Shown here piece by piece: positions 16,245 to 45,395 of a stretch of 64,000 nt of DNA. The position numbers and the translations under genes were made by a program. The stretch lies in assembly GCA_020137815.1 (NCBI GenBank), contig CM035350.1, positions 284,011-348,010 of the forward strand. Reading direction: 5' to 3'. The notes below the pieces were generated by a model that made no database searches, was not told the origin of the DNA, and saw nothing but the letters and a program-made list of their open reading frames with translations. Numbering within the stretch: the stretch's first letter is position 1; each line of letters opens with the position of its first letter. The stretch is from Hormiphora californensis. Lineage: Eukaryota > Ctenophora > Tentaculata > Cydippida > Pleurobrachiidae.

Positions 16245-16394
16245 TGAGGCCCCTCGAAAATGTTCAAGTCATGCACAATCAAGTCACGCCCACCAATCAC
16301 AGCGCAGAACGCGTGAAGCACTCCGCGCGTTCTGAGCTGTGATTGGTGGGCGTGACTTGATTGTGCATGACTTGAACATTTCCGAGGGGCCTCA
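16245..16394. mobile_element. Foldback MITE 'TGAGGCCCCTCGG', copy 2 (intact, 150 bp)
   Basis: Near-perfect arms of about 65 bp start TGAGGCCCCTCG at the left and end GAGGGGCCTCA at the right, around a short loop GTGAAGCACTCC. The whole element could form a single hairpin. No clear target duplication is visible. Confidence 0.85.
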
Positions 16395-16610
16395 TTGGAA
16401 TGAACTGCAGCAGGCTGCCAGCAGCCCCCCCCCCATGCATGCACCCCCGCAACGAGGGGCCTGCAGCGTATGCCAATGCCTTATCCAACGTTCGCGTTTG
16501 CCAACCCCCCAAACTTCCCTGACGCACAGCTCCAGTGTACGCTTTACAGCTCCCCAGCACACAGATAAGAAAATACTGGTTTTGAATGTGTCCCATATGC
16601 AACCTTCATC

Positions 16611-17478
16611 GGTAAGTCGGAAGAACCTGTCCGTTCCTCTCATGAGCGCTCATGAGTGTATCATGAGTGTGTCATGAGTGTATCATGAGTGTATCATGAG
16701 CGCTCATGAGACGTTTTTAGGTGTTTCAACGTCTCATGAGCGCTCATGAGTGTATCATGAGCGTGTCATGAGTGTATCATGAGCGCTCATGAGTGCTCAT
16801 GAGACCTTGCTCATGAGCGCTCATGAGACATATGTCTCATCCCATCTCTGTTTCAATGTCTCATGAGCGCTCATGAGACGTTTTGACCTATGTGCTCATG
16901 AATGTATCATGAGACATGTCTCATGAGACATATGTCTCATGAGACGTTAGGGTTATGGTTATGGTTGGGTTTAGGTTTGGGCTAGGGTTAGGGCTTTCCT
17001 TTAGGTTTAGGGACCCGTAGAGGGTAGGGCTAGGTCCAAACCTATGGGTCAACCCTAACCCTATCCCTACGGGTCCCTAGACCTAAAGGATAACCCTAAC
17101 CCTAGCCCAACCGTAAACCCAACCCTAACCCTAACCCTAACGTCTCATGAGACATATATCTCATGAGACATGTCTCATGATACACTCATGAGCACATGTA
17201 GGTCAAAACGTCTCATGAGCGCTCATGAGACATTGAAACAGAGATGGGATGAGACATATGTCTCATGAGCGCTCATGAGCAAGGTCTCATGAGCACTCAT
17301 GAGCGCTCATGATACACTCATGACACACTCATGATACACTCATGAGCGCTCATGAGACGTTGAAACACCTAAAAACGTCTCATGAGCGCTCATGATACAC
17401 TCATGATACACTCATGACACACTCATGATACACTCATGAGCGCTCATGAGAGGAACGGACAGGTTCTTCCGACTTACC
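16611..17478. mobile_element. 868-bp near-perfect palindrome built from TCATGA units
   Basis: The left end GGTAAGTCGGAAGAACCTG is exactly inverted at 17460-17478. Arms of about 420 bp run to a centre near 17040. They consist largely of GTATCATGAGT, the 18-bp palindrome CTCATGAGCGCTCATGAG and TTAGGG/CCCTAA-like stretches. Flanks CCTTCATC (16603-16610) and CTTTCATC (17479-17486) agree at 7 of 8 positions and look like an aged 8-bp target duplication. No ORF is credible. Confidence 0.85.
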
Positions 17479-17583
17479 CTTTCATCACCTTCCAAATTCT
17501 ATAGACAAGCGCACTGTCGCGTAGAAACGCACTGAACGAACGACCACTTCGACGACGTTCATCTCCAAATTATAATAGAGATA

Positions 17584-17755
17584 CAGTCGGACCCCGATTT
17601 AGTGGCCCCCGATTTAGTGGCACCCCGATTTAGTGACAGGATAATCTTCCCCCGATATAGGAATTAACAGTATTTGGCCCCCGATTTAGTGGATACCCCG
17701 ATTTAGTGGACAACACCCTTTCCCCCGAGGGTGCTATTAAATCGGGGTCCGACTG
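17584..17755. mobile_element. 172-bp mariner/pogo-like MITE with TA duplication
   Basis: TIRs CAGTCGGACCCCGATTTA and TAAATCGGG-GTCCGACTG are flanked by TA on each side (17582-17583, 17756-17757). The interior repeats CCCGATTTAGTGG several times. TA duplication and the CAGTCGG-type end fit Tc1/mariner-pogo MITEs. Confidence 0.85.
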
Positions 17756-17956
17756 TACTTGAAAGTTTTTTTTTATTTTCAAGTTTCAAAACGTGCTGAA
17801 AGTCATCGAGCAGGTTACCTACAATCGCTACTATGAACACTAAACACCACTTCATCATCATTACAATGTAAAACAAAGAAGGATCTACTTCTGAACCGAC
17901 ACAATACAACAAGAAGAAGATCTCTGATCACTATACTGGGCGGGTAGATCACTGTT

Positions 17957-18273
17957 TAAATATGAGCGCTGTTATACCAGGGGCGGGTAGATCACTATTA
18001 AAATCTGGGCACTGAGTACTGGGCGGAACACTGTTGACACTGTAATACGCCCACCCCAACTTCATGACATCACCTAGGGTGGAATGTCAGTCCTGATATA
18101 CTTATCGATATGATGTACTGTAGAGCATATCGATAAGTATATCAGGGCTGACATTCCACCCTAGGTGATGTCATGAAGTTGGGGTGGGTGTATTACAGTG
18201 TTCCGCCCAGTACTCAGCGCCCAGATTTTAATAGTGATCTACCCGCCCCTGGTATAACAGCGCCCATATTTAG
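17957..18273. mobile_element. 317-bp foldback element
   Basis: Arms TAAATATGAGCGCTGTTATA (left) and its inverse ending CATATTTA (right) continue inward through CAGGGGCGGGTAGATCACTA and GATGTCATGAAGTTGGGG to a loop at about 18105-18125. It sits directly beside the Helitron Rep fragment. Confidence 0.8.
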
Positions 18274-18547
18274 ACAAGTTCAAAGCTGTAACAGCTCTGA
18301 ACTTGTATCCATCCTTCAGCCAAACCGCAATGTGGGTGTGAGGAAGGCCACGCTTTTGAAATTCACTAACTCCAGATACAGCTTGCTGCTCTCCAAAAGC
18401 GACCTTAAGGTCCTCATGAAACTCTTTTAAATGGAGGTTGAAAGCGGCCGCTACAATATCTGGCCTATCAGACGCAGTAAGGGGTGTGTCACTACTCACA
18501 CGATGGGTAGTGGAGGTACACACACTGAGTCCCCTCCCCACCGTCAC
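18274..18547 (-). pseudogene. Helitron Rep (HUH nuclease) fragment
   Basis: The minus-strand frame has DRPDIVAAAFNLHLKEF, a short spacer, then VSEFQKRGLPHTHIAVWLK. 'EFQKRGLPHxH' is the hallmark of the Helitron-like N-terminal/Rep domain, where PHTHI carries the His-hydrophobic-His metal-binding motif. The conserved frame is cut at about 18274 by the neighbouring foldback element. No helicase domain follows. It is a dead fragment of a rolling-circle transposon. Confidence 0.85.
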
Positions 18548-18779
18548 ATTTCACGATGACTCGCACATGAATAAGTAAATACGAGGGTCGAGAAACGATG
18601 TAAGGAAAAACAGAAGTACTGCATCCAGACTTTTGTGCCCCTATTATCAAATGTGTAGTGGCACTACAGTAGTGCAACTATGTACAAGACTGTCTCGCAC
18701 AAGACTGTCCTCTGGTCGCATAAATCGCGCACTGTATCCGATGTAACAGTCAGTGCCTGACAAGGAAAACATTTCCCAA

Positions 18780-19037
18780 TGTGATCCCTGATATAGGGGC
18801 TGGGAATGTTCAAATCAAATCAAATCAAATTAAATTTACACAATCTAAACGCGTGCGGATTTCCCAGCGAGTGGGTCCTCCTTGTCAAGTCTTAACTCAA
18901 AATATTAAAATCGAATCGCCCCGTCATGTGGTCAGTCATCAGCAAAATCACACACAGCAAAATCACACACAGCAAAATCACACACAGCTAAGATTTCGCC
19001 GCCTGACTGAAGTCATTCGGGACCGTGGGGTACCCTC
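18780..19037. other. Simple repeats; no gene
   Basis: AAATC pentamers at 18811-18835 and three or four copies of AGCAAAATCACACAC at 18951-18990. The right end is the flank interrupted by the hAT-like insertion at 19038. Confidence 0.5.
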
Positions 19038-19869
19038 TAGGGTGTGCTATTTCAAATTTTTTTCGACTAGGCCATTCAGTATCTAGCTAATGTGAAACTA
19101 TGGACAGTTCTCTATCACATCAGCAAAACAGAATCGAGATAGTGTTTGTCAGTTACGTTGGCATCGCAATTTAAAAAGTGTAGTTTTTAACCGAAAAATG
19201 GTAAAAACAGGGAAATATGTTTGGTTTTCACCAGTTTTTGACATGTTCTTGATATCAACTTTTTATGTTCAGGATCGTGTTCATCACCTCGAAACTGACA
19301 GGAATTGATATGCAACATTAAATGATGCTAAAGTTCATTTTTGACCTAAAAATGTTCATTTTTGACAAAAAATGTTCATTTTTGACAAAAAATGTTCATT
19401 TTGGACATGTTCTTCAATTTTGAGAGCTTTTTCATTAACGGGATCGTGTTCCGCAGGCCAAAATTAGCCGATTACAACCGAAATTTGGTTTCCACCAAGA
19501 AAAAACTAAAAAAAAGTAAAATTCGTCCCCACGATTCTGCAAGTTGGTAAAATTAGCAAGAAAAAAAGGGAGAAAATTTTTTATTTTTGTTCATAAAGTG
19601 GATATCTGAAGGCTCAAACTGAAAGTAACAGTTGTATAAGTTGTCACGAGACGATTGATATGTGTGTTTTGTTCGAAATAACGCCCTAAAACAGACTTTT
19701 TGAAATGAATATGCCCATATATGGGCATAGCTCGTGCCAACGTAATTGGGCCATGGTAGAGCCAAAACTTTGTGATAAAATGTTTTAGAATGATCGTAGG
19801 AGCTCATTTAACCCGATACCAAGTGAAATTTTGAATTAAATTAGGGATTTGAAAAAATAGCACACCCTA
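19038..19869. mobile_element. 832-bp hAT-like MITE with perfect 8-bp target duplication
   Basis: TIRs TAGGGTGTGCTATTT at the left and the inverse AAATAGCACACCCTA at the right are flanked by GTACCCTC (19030-19037 and 19870-19877). An 8-bp duplication and TAGGG-type ends fit the hAT superfamily. The interior is AT-rich (repeats of AATGTTCATTTTTGAC around 19340-19400) and has no transposase. The insertion is at the end of a LINE ORF. Confidence 0.88.
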
Positions 19870-20100
19870 GTACCCTCTCACTGGAGGCCTGTCCTTGTAC
19901 TCCTTCATGAAAGAACCCAGGCTAGCCTTAAACCTTGCCAATGTTTCACAAAGGGTCACCTCTCGGGGCAGTTTATTCCACAACTGAGGAGCCCTGTAAC
20001 TGAACGAGTTGAACAGCTGGGTAGCTCGCCTCCTATCAGCCCAATAAGGATACTTCTGCGTTTTGACCTGTATCCCCAAGCGGCCTGTCTGGAATTCCAT
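19870..20100 (-). pseudogene. LINE reverse-transcriptase C-terminal tail
   Basis: The minus-strand frame ends with FSYRAPQLWNKLPREVT and ETLARFKASLGSFMKEY. 'RxPxLWNxLPxxV...TLxxFKxxL' is the standard C-terminal signature of CR1/L2/Jockey-like polyproteins. Only this tail is present, and the hAT-like element follows it immediately. Confidence 0.8.
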
Positions 20101-20847
20101 TCCTACACAGTTAGGTACTAGTTATGAAGAAATCTAATTCTAAACAGCAGAGCTATTAGCAACGAGTGGCAGCAGACTTCAGAAATTTGAAACAAAAAAG
20201 TAAAAAAAAACAATTTCTGTTGGCATACGTTGCCTGGAGGGAATACCGCGCTAGGGGGGGGGAATACATAATCAATCATATCTCGGGTTCCAGTTAAGGT
20301 ACAAAAATCGTTTTGGTAGCGTTGGAAAGAGGAAGATAACAGCTTTCAAATGCAACCGGTTTCAGGTCTCTATCTTATCAGGAACAGGAGATATGAACCA
20401 AACTCCGCAAAATCGAGTGCGGTAAATAAAAATAAAAAATTCGAGATTTTAATTCAAATTTGAAACAAAGTGTCCCTGCAGGGATCTGTGACGTCACTTT
20501 TTGAAAACAACCAATCTTTGAACGGCTATTGCTCAGCTTCCTGAAGTCCAATTTACTTCTCTCAAAAACAGCAAGGTAGATAATTGTCAGATCTAACAGC
20601 TAGTGAAAGAATCAAGTCAAACGGACTTCAGGGGCCAAAGTTATAAGCACCGCCGTTTTTTCGCTCGCAAAGTTATCTTCGACCCAGCCGGGTGTAACGC
20701 GCGAAAATTTATTCGTCGCGACGCGGACCATCACGAAGCGCGCTAAAAATCTTGTTTTTAAACTTTTTTGTCGTTTTTTAAATTTTCTTTTTTGGCTTTC
20801 GGTTTTGACTTTTTTTGATTTTTCTTGTTTTTTTAACTAAAATACAG
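20101..20847. other. Upstream region of the kelch gene
   Basis: Repeat remnants (a CTCTATCTTATCAGGAACAG motif at about 20370) and a long T-rich stretch at 20755-20840. The stretch ends AAAATACAG at 20847, a convincing 3' splice site just before the kelch start. A 5' untranslated exon therefore probably lies upstream but cannot be placed. Confidence 0.5.
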
Positions 20848-20859
20848 TTTGAGATAGTG

Positions 20860-22984
20860 ATGGGAAACCAGCAAGGGACAGAGTTGAAAAGAACACCATT
20901 GGAGGCACCCTGTCAGTTGAGCTGGTGTCCGAAAACTGATTTGCCTGATGTTGTGGGTCGGGAAGGGCACTGTGCTGCCGTGGTGAAGGATAAAATATAC
21001 TTGTATGGTGGTACTGGACTCAACAAACTATTCGGATTATCAGTTTACGATCCAAGTAAGAACTTCAACTCCGTGTTTGATACCAAATTGTAAAGTTATG
21101 TGTCCCACTGTCCCAGTGGCAACTGGCATCAAGTTTCAGAAATGAGCTAGGAGCTTCTTGACAAACAAGTTCTTTTTCAGCGACCAACACGATACGAGAT
21201 ATACCAGCAACTCCTGGCCCTGATACCGTGTCATGTGCATCCCTGAATAGTGTCGGAGATAAATTGTATTTATTCGGGGGCTTGAATAAAGAAAATGGAT
21301 GGAACAGTAATGTTTGGGTGTTCGATACGAGTAAGTAACACGCTGTAAATCTAAATAAATTTCAAGGTTTAAAAACTAAATATCACCTAACCAGTAACCA
21401 TTGTCTCTTAGTTATTATTCTGAACTAAATATCAACCAACCATCCTTCCTTAGTTTCAGAGACGTGGTCGAAACCTGCAATTTCCGGAATAAAACCCTCC
21501 CCACGAGACAAGCACACTGCTATAACTTGGGGTACCAAATTGGTTGTTTTCGGAGGATTTGGTCCGGCGGGGGAGGAGGATAGTGATGAAGAAGGAGGGC
21601 CGGAGAGTGTTAATTTTAGTTGGTTTAAAGATACATTTACATTTGATACTGCTACCAATGTGTGGGAGGAGATTTTTCAGGCACAAAATGGTAAGTTTTT
21701 GACCAACCTCATCCAAGTAGAGATAAGAGAAGTGTTTTCTATTCAACCATTCATTTTGATCAAATCAGTTTATTTCTAAAAACATGCCACTATAATCTTG
21801 GATTTAGTCCTAGAAGCTTGGCAATATGATCCTGATCTCTCTTCCCCCAGGTCCGACAGCTGTAGCGGCCCACTCGGCGGGTATTTACAAGAACAAGATG
21901 TACGTGTTCGGGGGAAAGACACACTCTGCTCGAACTCAGGTTAGACTCAATTTCAACTTCATCAAAATGAGAAAGTTCTAAACTCTTTATTTTTAACCCG
22001 ATATTACAGGATTTAGTTGTGTTAGATTTGGACACAAAGCAGTGGAGTTCTGTTGAAGATGCTGGGGAGCGCCCATCTCCCTCTTCATTTCACCGCTCTA
22101 TCCAAATTGGACAGTTCTTTGTTCTTTATGGGGGCCGATATAATGATAACAGTCACAGTGATCGATTACATGTGTTAGGTATGTTGTCTTAAAAACGATA
22201 CACTCTTTTGTGAAATATGAGATTTTTGAATCCCTAACACGCGTTTTTCTGTAATAAGTAACAGCTCATTTTGGGGAAATTGACATCTCATTTGAGGTGT
22301 GTTTCATCATTTCACAGCTCAGCTTCAAACAAGCGTAATGCGTTTCCTGTTTGTCTGTTTGTGTTTGGTGCACATTTGCGTGAGAACAAAGCACAGCTAG
22401 TGTAAAGACACAGGTCACACAGCGAGAAAACGGTGAACAAAATATCTAGAACAACATTATACCTCTCATGGGGGCCAATCATCTCGTGACTAAATCAACG
22501 ATAAAAGAGATATGTAATATGTATATCTTAGTGTTTTTCTCTCACACCATAACCACCCACAGATTGTGAGAGCGGGGGGTGGTATGATGGAGTGACAGAC
22601 GACAATAAACCGTCTGCCAGGGGCCAGCCAACCCTATCCCTTCTTTCTGATGGAAGCACTGTTGTCATGTTTGGGGGAAGTGGAAAGTTTGATCCAATGG
22701 AGCAATGCTGTCAGGTAACTCAAATATTGAATCTCAAAAACACTGACTCTCGGTCACATAATTTTCCAGATGAGATAACACACTTATCAAATACTTCATT
22801 ACTTAATTGATTAGTTGTCCAGATTTATCAAAGTTTTCAACACTTTCAGGAGTATGACCCGGCGTTCTACAAGATTGATCTGAGTGGATTACAACCAGTC
22901 ACCATTCCCCCTCCGCCGCCTCCTGAATCAGAGGAGGGAGTGGAGAATGGGGGAGAGGAAGCTGCAACCGTTTCAGGATCCTAG
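20860..22984 (+). CDS. Kelch-repeat protein with myristoylation-type N-terminus, seven exons
   Basis: Exons 20860-21055, 21181-21330, 21454-21690, 21851-21939, 22010-22178, 22563-22714 and 22850-22984 join in phase to 375 residues. Kelch landmarks recur about every 50-60 residues: IYLYGG, LYLFGG, LVVFGGFG, MYVFGG, FFVLYGGR and VVMFGGSG, mostly with a following aromatic residue and the V-(W/Y)-(V/D)-D strand. A six-bladed propeller is the natural reading. The start MGNQQGTELK has Gly2 and a suitable N-terminus for N-myristoylation, so membrane tethering is plausible (inference). The C-tail is IPPPPPPESEEGVENGGEE. Length and composition resemble Rab9-effector-type kelch proteins (RABEPK), but orthology is not certain. 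The start is supported by the AG acceptor 12 bases upstream. Confidence 0.88.
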
Positions 22985-23328
22985 TCTGATTAAGAACTCA
23001 AGATATCGGAGTTCGAATATATAAAGCTTTCAAATTATTTCGTTTGGAGATATATTTAAATCACATTCAAACCACTTTTTCTCAACCCATCAGCAACCAT
23101 CGTTATCGTACTTGATTGTATCTCTGAAGGCCTCTTGTCGGCATTTCAACAGGTTTTTTCACTTTTTACTTTCTTTTCTCACTTTGGGAACTTTTGGAAA
23201 AAAAAAGTTTCAAAAAGTCGAAATCTTTTGAGCTGTGATTTTCTGAAATCGAAAAAACGGCGCGCGCGGTTGCGCGGCGTAAATTCTGGTTTTGCGCGTG
23301 ACAAGGCACCCAGATTTTAACGTCGCCC

Positions 23329-24127
23329 AAATTAACATGCCGTTAAAATTATTGGCCGGAATCTGCCACGCGAGTGGCAGATCTCGGCCAAGATTCTAAA
23401 AAAACTTTGGCCAGAATCTGCCACACACGTGGCAGATTCCGGCCAACAAATTGAAACTTACTTATATAAAGGCGAAAATCGCTGTACCCGACTAATTTTG
23501 ATACGCTGAATCACGTAAGCAACTTTTCCAATCCCTCAGATGTCGGGAAAGTGTCCTAATTGAGCATAATAGGGTCTAATTGACCCAACTTACAACTTTT
23601 CACCTGGAAACGATAGACGCTTATGTGAAGGCACTTTTCCGACTAATTTTGATACGCTGAATCACGTAAGCTATTTTTCAAAGCCCGCCTAGGTCGGGAA
23701 AGTGCCCTAATTGAGCAATTAAGGCCAATTAGACCCAATTATACTCAATTAGAGCAAATTCCCGACCTCGGAGGGTTTGGAAAAGTTGCTTACGTGATTC
23801 AGCGTATCAAAATTAGTCGGAAAAGTGCCTTCACATAAGCGTCTATCGTTTCCAGGTGAAAAGTTGTAAGTTGGGTCAATTAGACCCTATTATGCTCAAT
23901 TAGGACACTTTCCCGACATCTGAGGGATTGGAAAAGTTGCTTACGTGATTCAGCGTATCAAAATTAGTCGGGTACAGCGATTTTCGCCTTTATATAAGTA
24001 AGTTTCAATTTGTTGGCCGGAATCTGCCACGTGTGTGGCAGATTCTGGCCAAGGTTTTTTTAGAATCTTGGCCCAGATCTGCCACTCGCGTGGCAGATTC
24101 CGGCAAATAATTTTAACGGCATGTTAA
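23329..24127. mobile_element. ~800-bp foldback element with TGCCAC(G)TGGCA stems
   Basis: ATTAACATGCCGTTAAAATT at the left is inverted at about 24108-24127. Arms of about 340 bp carry GGCCGGAATCTGCCAC twice and GATACGCTGAATCACGTAAG twice per arm. The two CACGTAAGC blocks in each arm make a direct-plus-inverted nest. No gene is seen. Confidence 0.82.
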
Positions 24128-24318
24128 TTTTTATTTTGAAATGAAATTTTTATAAAACTTCAAGCAAAAATATTTCACTTGATTGAAAAGACTCTTGGCC
24201 GGAATCTGCCACCGTACGGCTCTAACCGCCGAACCACTCAACCGTTTTGGCTAATTCAAAGTTTATCTGGTAGGGAATGTCAAGGCCTAACCCCAACCCA
24301 AACCCCAGCCCTAACCCT

Positions 24319-24684
24319 AAGGTAAGCGGTAAATACTCACTCGGTTCTTCACATTTTTCGGACGTTTTTGACCATAACTCGGCCATTTCTTGACCAATTT
24401 GCAAAATCTTGGGCTCATTGGAAAGAAGACATTAAGACCTTTAAAATGAGCCCTAGAAAATGAAAATCGGCGCAAAATGCGCGGCGCTATGGCGTAAAAT
24501 GCGCGTTTTCGCCATAGCGCCGCGCATTTTGCGCCGATTTTCATTTTCTAGGGCTCATTTTAAAGGTCTTAATGTCTTCTTTCCAATGAGCCCAAAATTT
24601 TGCAAATTGGTCAAGAAATGGCCGAGTTATGGTCAAAAACGTCCGAAAAATGTGAAGAACCGAGTGAGTATTTACCGCTTACCT
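24319..24684. mobile_element. ~365-bp near-perfect palindrome
   Basis: GGTAAGCGGTAAATACTCAC at the left is returned inverted at the right. Arms of about 175 bp meet at GGCGTAAAATGCGCG near 24502. CCCTAACCCTAA stretches flank both ends (24290-24318, 24680-24715), as if it had inserted in or carries telomere-like sequence. Confidence 0.82.
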
Positions 24685-24850
24685 AACCCTAACCCCACTT
24701 TAGCCCTAACCCTAAAAAACCGTTTGTCAGCACTCACGAAACACCCAGATTTTAACGCTGGCCCTGTAGCATAGGCCAAGCATTGCATTATCTCGCGCTT
24801 TGGCATGCGCTGCAGACCCCAAGTGCGCGCGTTTTCCACGGCTTCTAGGG

Positions 24851-25020
24851 CCTGTAAAGTCCATTTTTTTTCAACTGTTCACCCAAAAACTGAAATTTAA
24901 TAAAAATTAGAATTTGGGTGGCGCGCGCTATACGTTAACATGTGATAAACGCGCAAAACAATTCCGCGCACGACTTTGGGGGGTGAACAGTTGAAAAAAA
25001 ATGGAGTATAGCATAGGCCA
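24851..25020. mobile_element. Small foldback, arms TTTTTTTTCAACTGTTCACC
   Basis: Left arm at about 24862-24882 and inverse GGTGAACAGTTGAAAAAAAA at about 24980-25002, each bordered by a GCATAGGCCAA copy (24770, 25010). A short degenerate element. Confidence 0.6.
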
Positions 25021-25548
25021 ATCTCGCGCTTATCGGGGGGCCAGCAGCGTTTGCCAAGTTGTTTCTCAGTTCACGCTGGTATGGTCGCTGAGAGTCTGAA
25101 AAGAGCTACGCTCTCATCCTGTAATCCCGTTATCTGCATGCAGAGCATTTCCATTAGGGTCAGTAAACTATGCAGTAGCTTCGCAAATGATGCTGCTGGC
25201 TGCAGTAGCGTTTGCCAAGCTAAGAATTTAAGTTACGGGAGCTCTAAATTCTAAAAAACCCACTTAAAAATGTCATTCTTTTGTAGTTTCCTAGCATCGT
25301 CCATTGGTGACTGGTTAGGTTTGCCATCTGGTAGGGATCTGGGATGTTTAGGAGTAGGCATCAAAATGGATGAGCAACCGTCGTTTGGCTGGGTTTCCTT
25401 GCCAATCCAATATCCATCCTTTGTAATTAATCATATTATGCTAGTCACATGCGTAATTGAACATCCTCTGCACAACACCATTATCATTTATTATTCAACC
25501 CATTTAACAATTAAATCGTTATGAAGATTGAGAAATTTAGAACATTCT
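25021..25548. other. No gene seen; upstream region of RACGAP1
   Basis: Open frames at 25051-25254 and 25270-25524 lack family features. The in-frame stop at 25522-25524 just before the RACGAP1 ATG supports the chosen start. The promoter is presumably here, without a clear TATA element. Confidence 0.5.
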
Positions 25549-28373
<2,825 letters not shown>

Positions 28374-28877
28374 GGGGCTTTATCCGTGGGGAGGTTGATC
28401 TTTTCCGTCAAAGACAAAAGACTGTATTATCAATTGTAAAAACAATTTTCATTTTTTGTTTTTTTTATTGTTTGAGAAAGGAACGTGAGACTTTGTGATG
28501 ACTGACGACTGACAGCGACTTTACAACGTGCTACTGATTAGATCACCGTAACTTATGTGATTAGTACTGACAGCCTAGAGAAAAGTAGTTGACAGTGTGG
28601 GATAGTGGGAGACATAATATGACAGTTTAGTGACAAGCTGACAGTGTTTGATTTAAATGAAAGATCAGGTATCGACTGAAACTTGCGATCTCCTGTTTTT
28701 TTTGTCACATTGCGTGTATTTAGTGTGACACTGGGTTGATTTTTTTTCTTGATGCACTGCGTGTTTTGTGTGTCAATTTAAGACTAGCAGTTTTCTTTTC
28801 ACAGCTAAAATATAACGGAAATAAAAGAACTAATCTTACCATTATAAACAACACTATTCAAATCCCATTTAATAGCC
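28374..28877. other. 504-bp spacer between RACGAP1 and KIF11
   Basis: T-rich stretches and repeated GACTGACAG-like words (28500-28640). It must hold the RACGAP1 3' end and the KIF11 promoter. AAATAAAAG occurs at about 28818. No extra gene is seen. Confidence 0.5.
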
Positions 28878-43152
<14,275 letters not shown>

Positions 43153-43590
43153 AGGAGTGTGAGAATAGCAAGTTGAAATGAATTTGGTTGAATTTTGTTT
43201 TTATTTAATGCCCGGAGCTTCTGTTGACTGAACACTAAAAGAGACATTGTCGGTATTGATCCAAGAATGTTTTGTCACTGTTTTGTACTGCGGCTCTAAA
43301 ACTTCTGAAACATGAAACACCCTGTGTTTGAATTGTCCGCCATGCGGGATTTGTCTGGCGCGCTGCGCATCTTGTGATGAAAGTACACCAACTCAGCATT
43401 TCGAACTTTCCCGCCCAACGCAACCAAATTCGAAGCGCGCGGTGGCACGCGCAAAAATAACGCAGCGCACAAATTGAAAACAATTGCGCGTTAAATATAA
43501 GTATAAAATCGAAACGCGTGAAACAAACCGTCTGATTCGAAATTTAAATGAGGGGGCGCGATTTTATAATCTGGGTGCCTTGCAGCCTGT
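43153..43590. other. KIF11 3' flank; no gene
   Basis: T-rich sequence just after the stop, then GC-rich stretches with GCGCGC words. A canonical AATAAA is not evident close to the stop. Confidence 0.4.
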
Positions 43591-43591
43591 T

Positions 43592-43864
43592 TATAGTCGA
43601 ATTTTTTAATCAAGGGACAGGGGCCGCGCATTTACAAAAGTCTTTTTGCGCGTGCTAAACGTTTTCGCTCATATCTCCTGTTCCTGATAAGATAAAGACT
43701 TGGTCTTGGTTGCGTTTAAAAGGTCTTAAAATTATCTTTCTAACGCTTCCGGGTTCAAGTCTTAAGATTGCCAGGAACTTGATCTCGATTATCACGCGCA
43801 AATACAAAGCCGCGCGACCCCTCTGACTGCGCGGCCCCCTGTCCCTTGATTAAAAAATTCGACT
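43592..43864. mobile_element. ~270-bp foldback element
   Basis: GTCGAATTTTTTAATCAAGG at the left is inverted at 43845-43864. The arms include GGACAGGGG-CCGCGC. The interior has CCTGATAAGATAAAGACTTGG, a variant of the motif seen in other foldbacks. Confidence 0.8.
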
Positions 43865-44105
43865 TTACAGGTGTGCGCTACCAAAAGAGTATACTTAGAC
43901 CGACTTTTTTCAAACGGCTATAGCCATGGAACCACATGGCCGATTTGAGTAAACTAAACGGTATCAGTTAGAGAATCGATAGCCCTAACCGATAACCCCA
44001 AACCAAACCCTAACCAGACCCTAACGGATAGCCCTAACCCGTCGCGCGCCCAAAACTACGAATTGTTAGCAATGAAAGGCACTCAGATTTTAACGTTTTC
44101 CTTTA

Positions 44106-44274
44106 TGAGGCCCCTCGGAAATGTTCAAGTCATGCACAATCAAGTCACGCCCACCAATCATTCATTTCATTTTCAATTACAGCTCAGAACACGCGGAGTG
44201 CTTCGCGCGTTCTGCGCTGTGATTGGTGGGCGTGACTTGATTGTGCATGACTTGAACATTTCCGAGGGGCCTCA
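44106..44274. mobile_element. Foldback MITE 'TGAGGCCCCTCGG', copy 3
   Basis: Starts TGAGGCCCCTCGGAAATG and ends CATTTCCGAGGGGCCTCA. About 19 bp longer than copy 2 because of an insert TTCATTTCATTTTCAATTAC in the left inner arm. Confidence 0.85.
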
Positions 44275-45395
44275 TCCGTTTTTAAAATCTTAGATCACCC
44301 AGTTACATCCCCCTTATGCCCAAGAGGGATCCCTAAAAAATTTCAGTATTTACACATCGTTTTAAAAAAAGCAAGGGATCCCTATCACCTAAATGCCTTG
44401 GTAACGAAGTTACCCCTCCCTTGCCGGCGCGCGAAGCGCACCAAACGAAGGCCGCGAGTGTGAGGTGTCTTCGATACCAACTAAATGCCCATCTTACATC
44501 AAAAAGCACATGATCCGTCTGTATAAAAGCAAAGAGGCGGCCAAACACCAGGCTTATAGACAGCGAGTGTGAGGTCGAGGTGGTACCTTTACACCACTGG
44601 TAGTTAATATTTTGGGAGGATTTAGGCTTTGAGAACTTGTTTAAGATTCGTATTACTGGTTTCAAACTTTTATCAACTACAACGTAAAACTATTTATTGA
44701 GTAGGAAGATGAATCATATGTAAAAAACGAAACGTTTATAATGTCGAGGGCGATAACCGGCCCTACGATTGGAAGAGTCAGTAGACTTCGTCGCGTGTTT
44801 AAACGTCTACCTGTTCTGAAATGACTGGAAATCAGTCCATTAGCACTGGCCCCTATTACTCAGTCTTTCTCAGTCTAATTTGTTTAATTTAACTTTGAAA
44901 TCACCATAAAACATCACACGTCAAGCCTCGGGACACTACTATGGGCGTTTCTTCCATTCCCCCAAAACCCCTGATCAGGGCAACGCAATCAGTGAAGAAA
45001 GAAATTAGAAAGCCTGGGTCAAGATCCAGGACCCACTTTGCGGGTGAAAATAGCGAAGAAAATAGGAAAACTAGCAAAAAAGTTTGGGCGCCGTCACCTC
45101 TCTGCGAGCTACGCGGGCTTCGTTTTGGCGCGCTACACACACGAGTTGTAAGGGTGACTGCGTCACCAACAAAAAAGTGGAAAACTGACACTATTTTTTA
45201 TGAGAAGTTGCCGAAAATGAACATTTTATAGCACACGCTTCAGTATAAGCTAAAGCCGTGGAAGAGCTTTCAGTATTCTGGTCAGGACCCAGTGGGTGCC
45301 TTACTCCCCAGTTACATATCCACCTGCTTTATGCTACCATTTAGCTAAACAACTCTTTTGAAAAATATAGGTTTGCTAGCGATGGATGCAGCACA
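44275..45395. other. Intergenic; no supported gene
   Basis: Open frames at 44333-44665 (-), 44901-45191 (-) and 44941-45231 (+) overlap on opposite strands and lack family motifs. A GGTAACGAAGTTACCCCTC palindrome at about 44399 also occurs near 31438. Confidence 0.45.
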
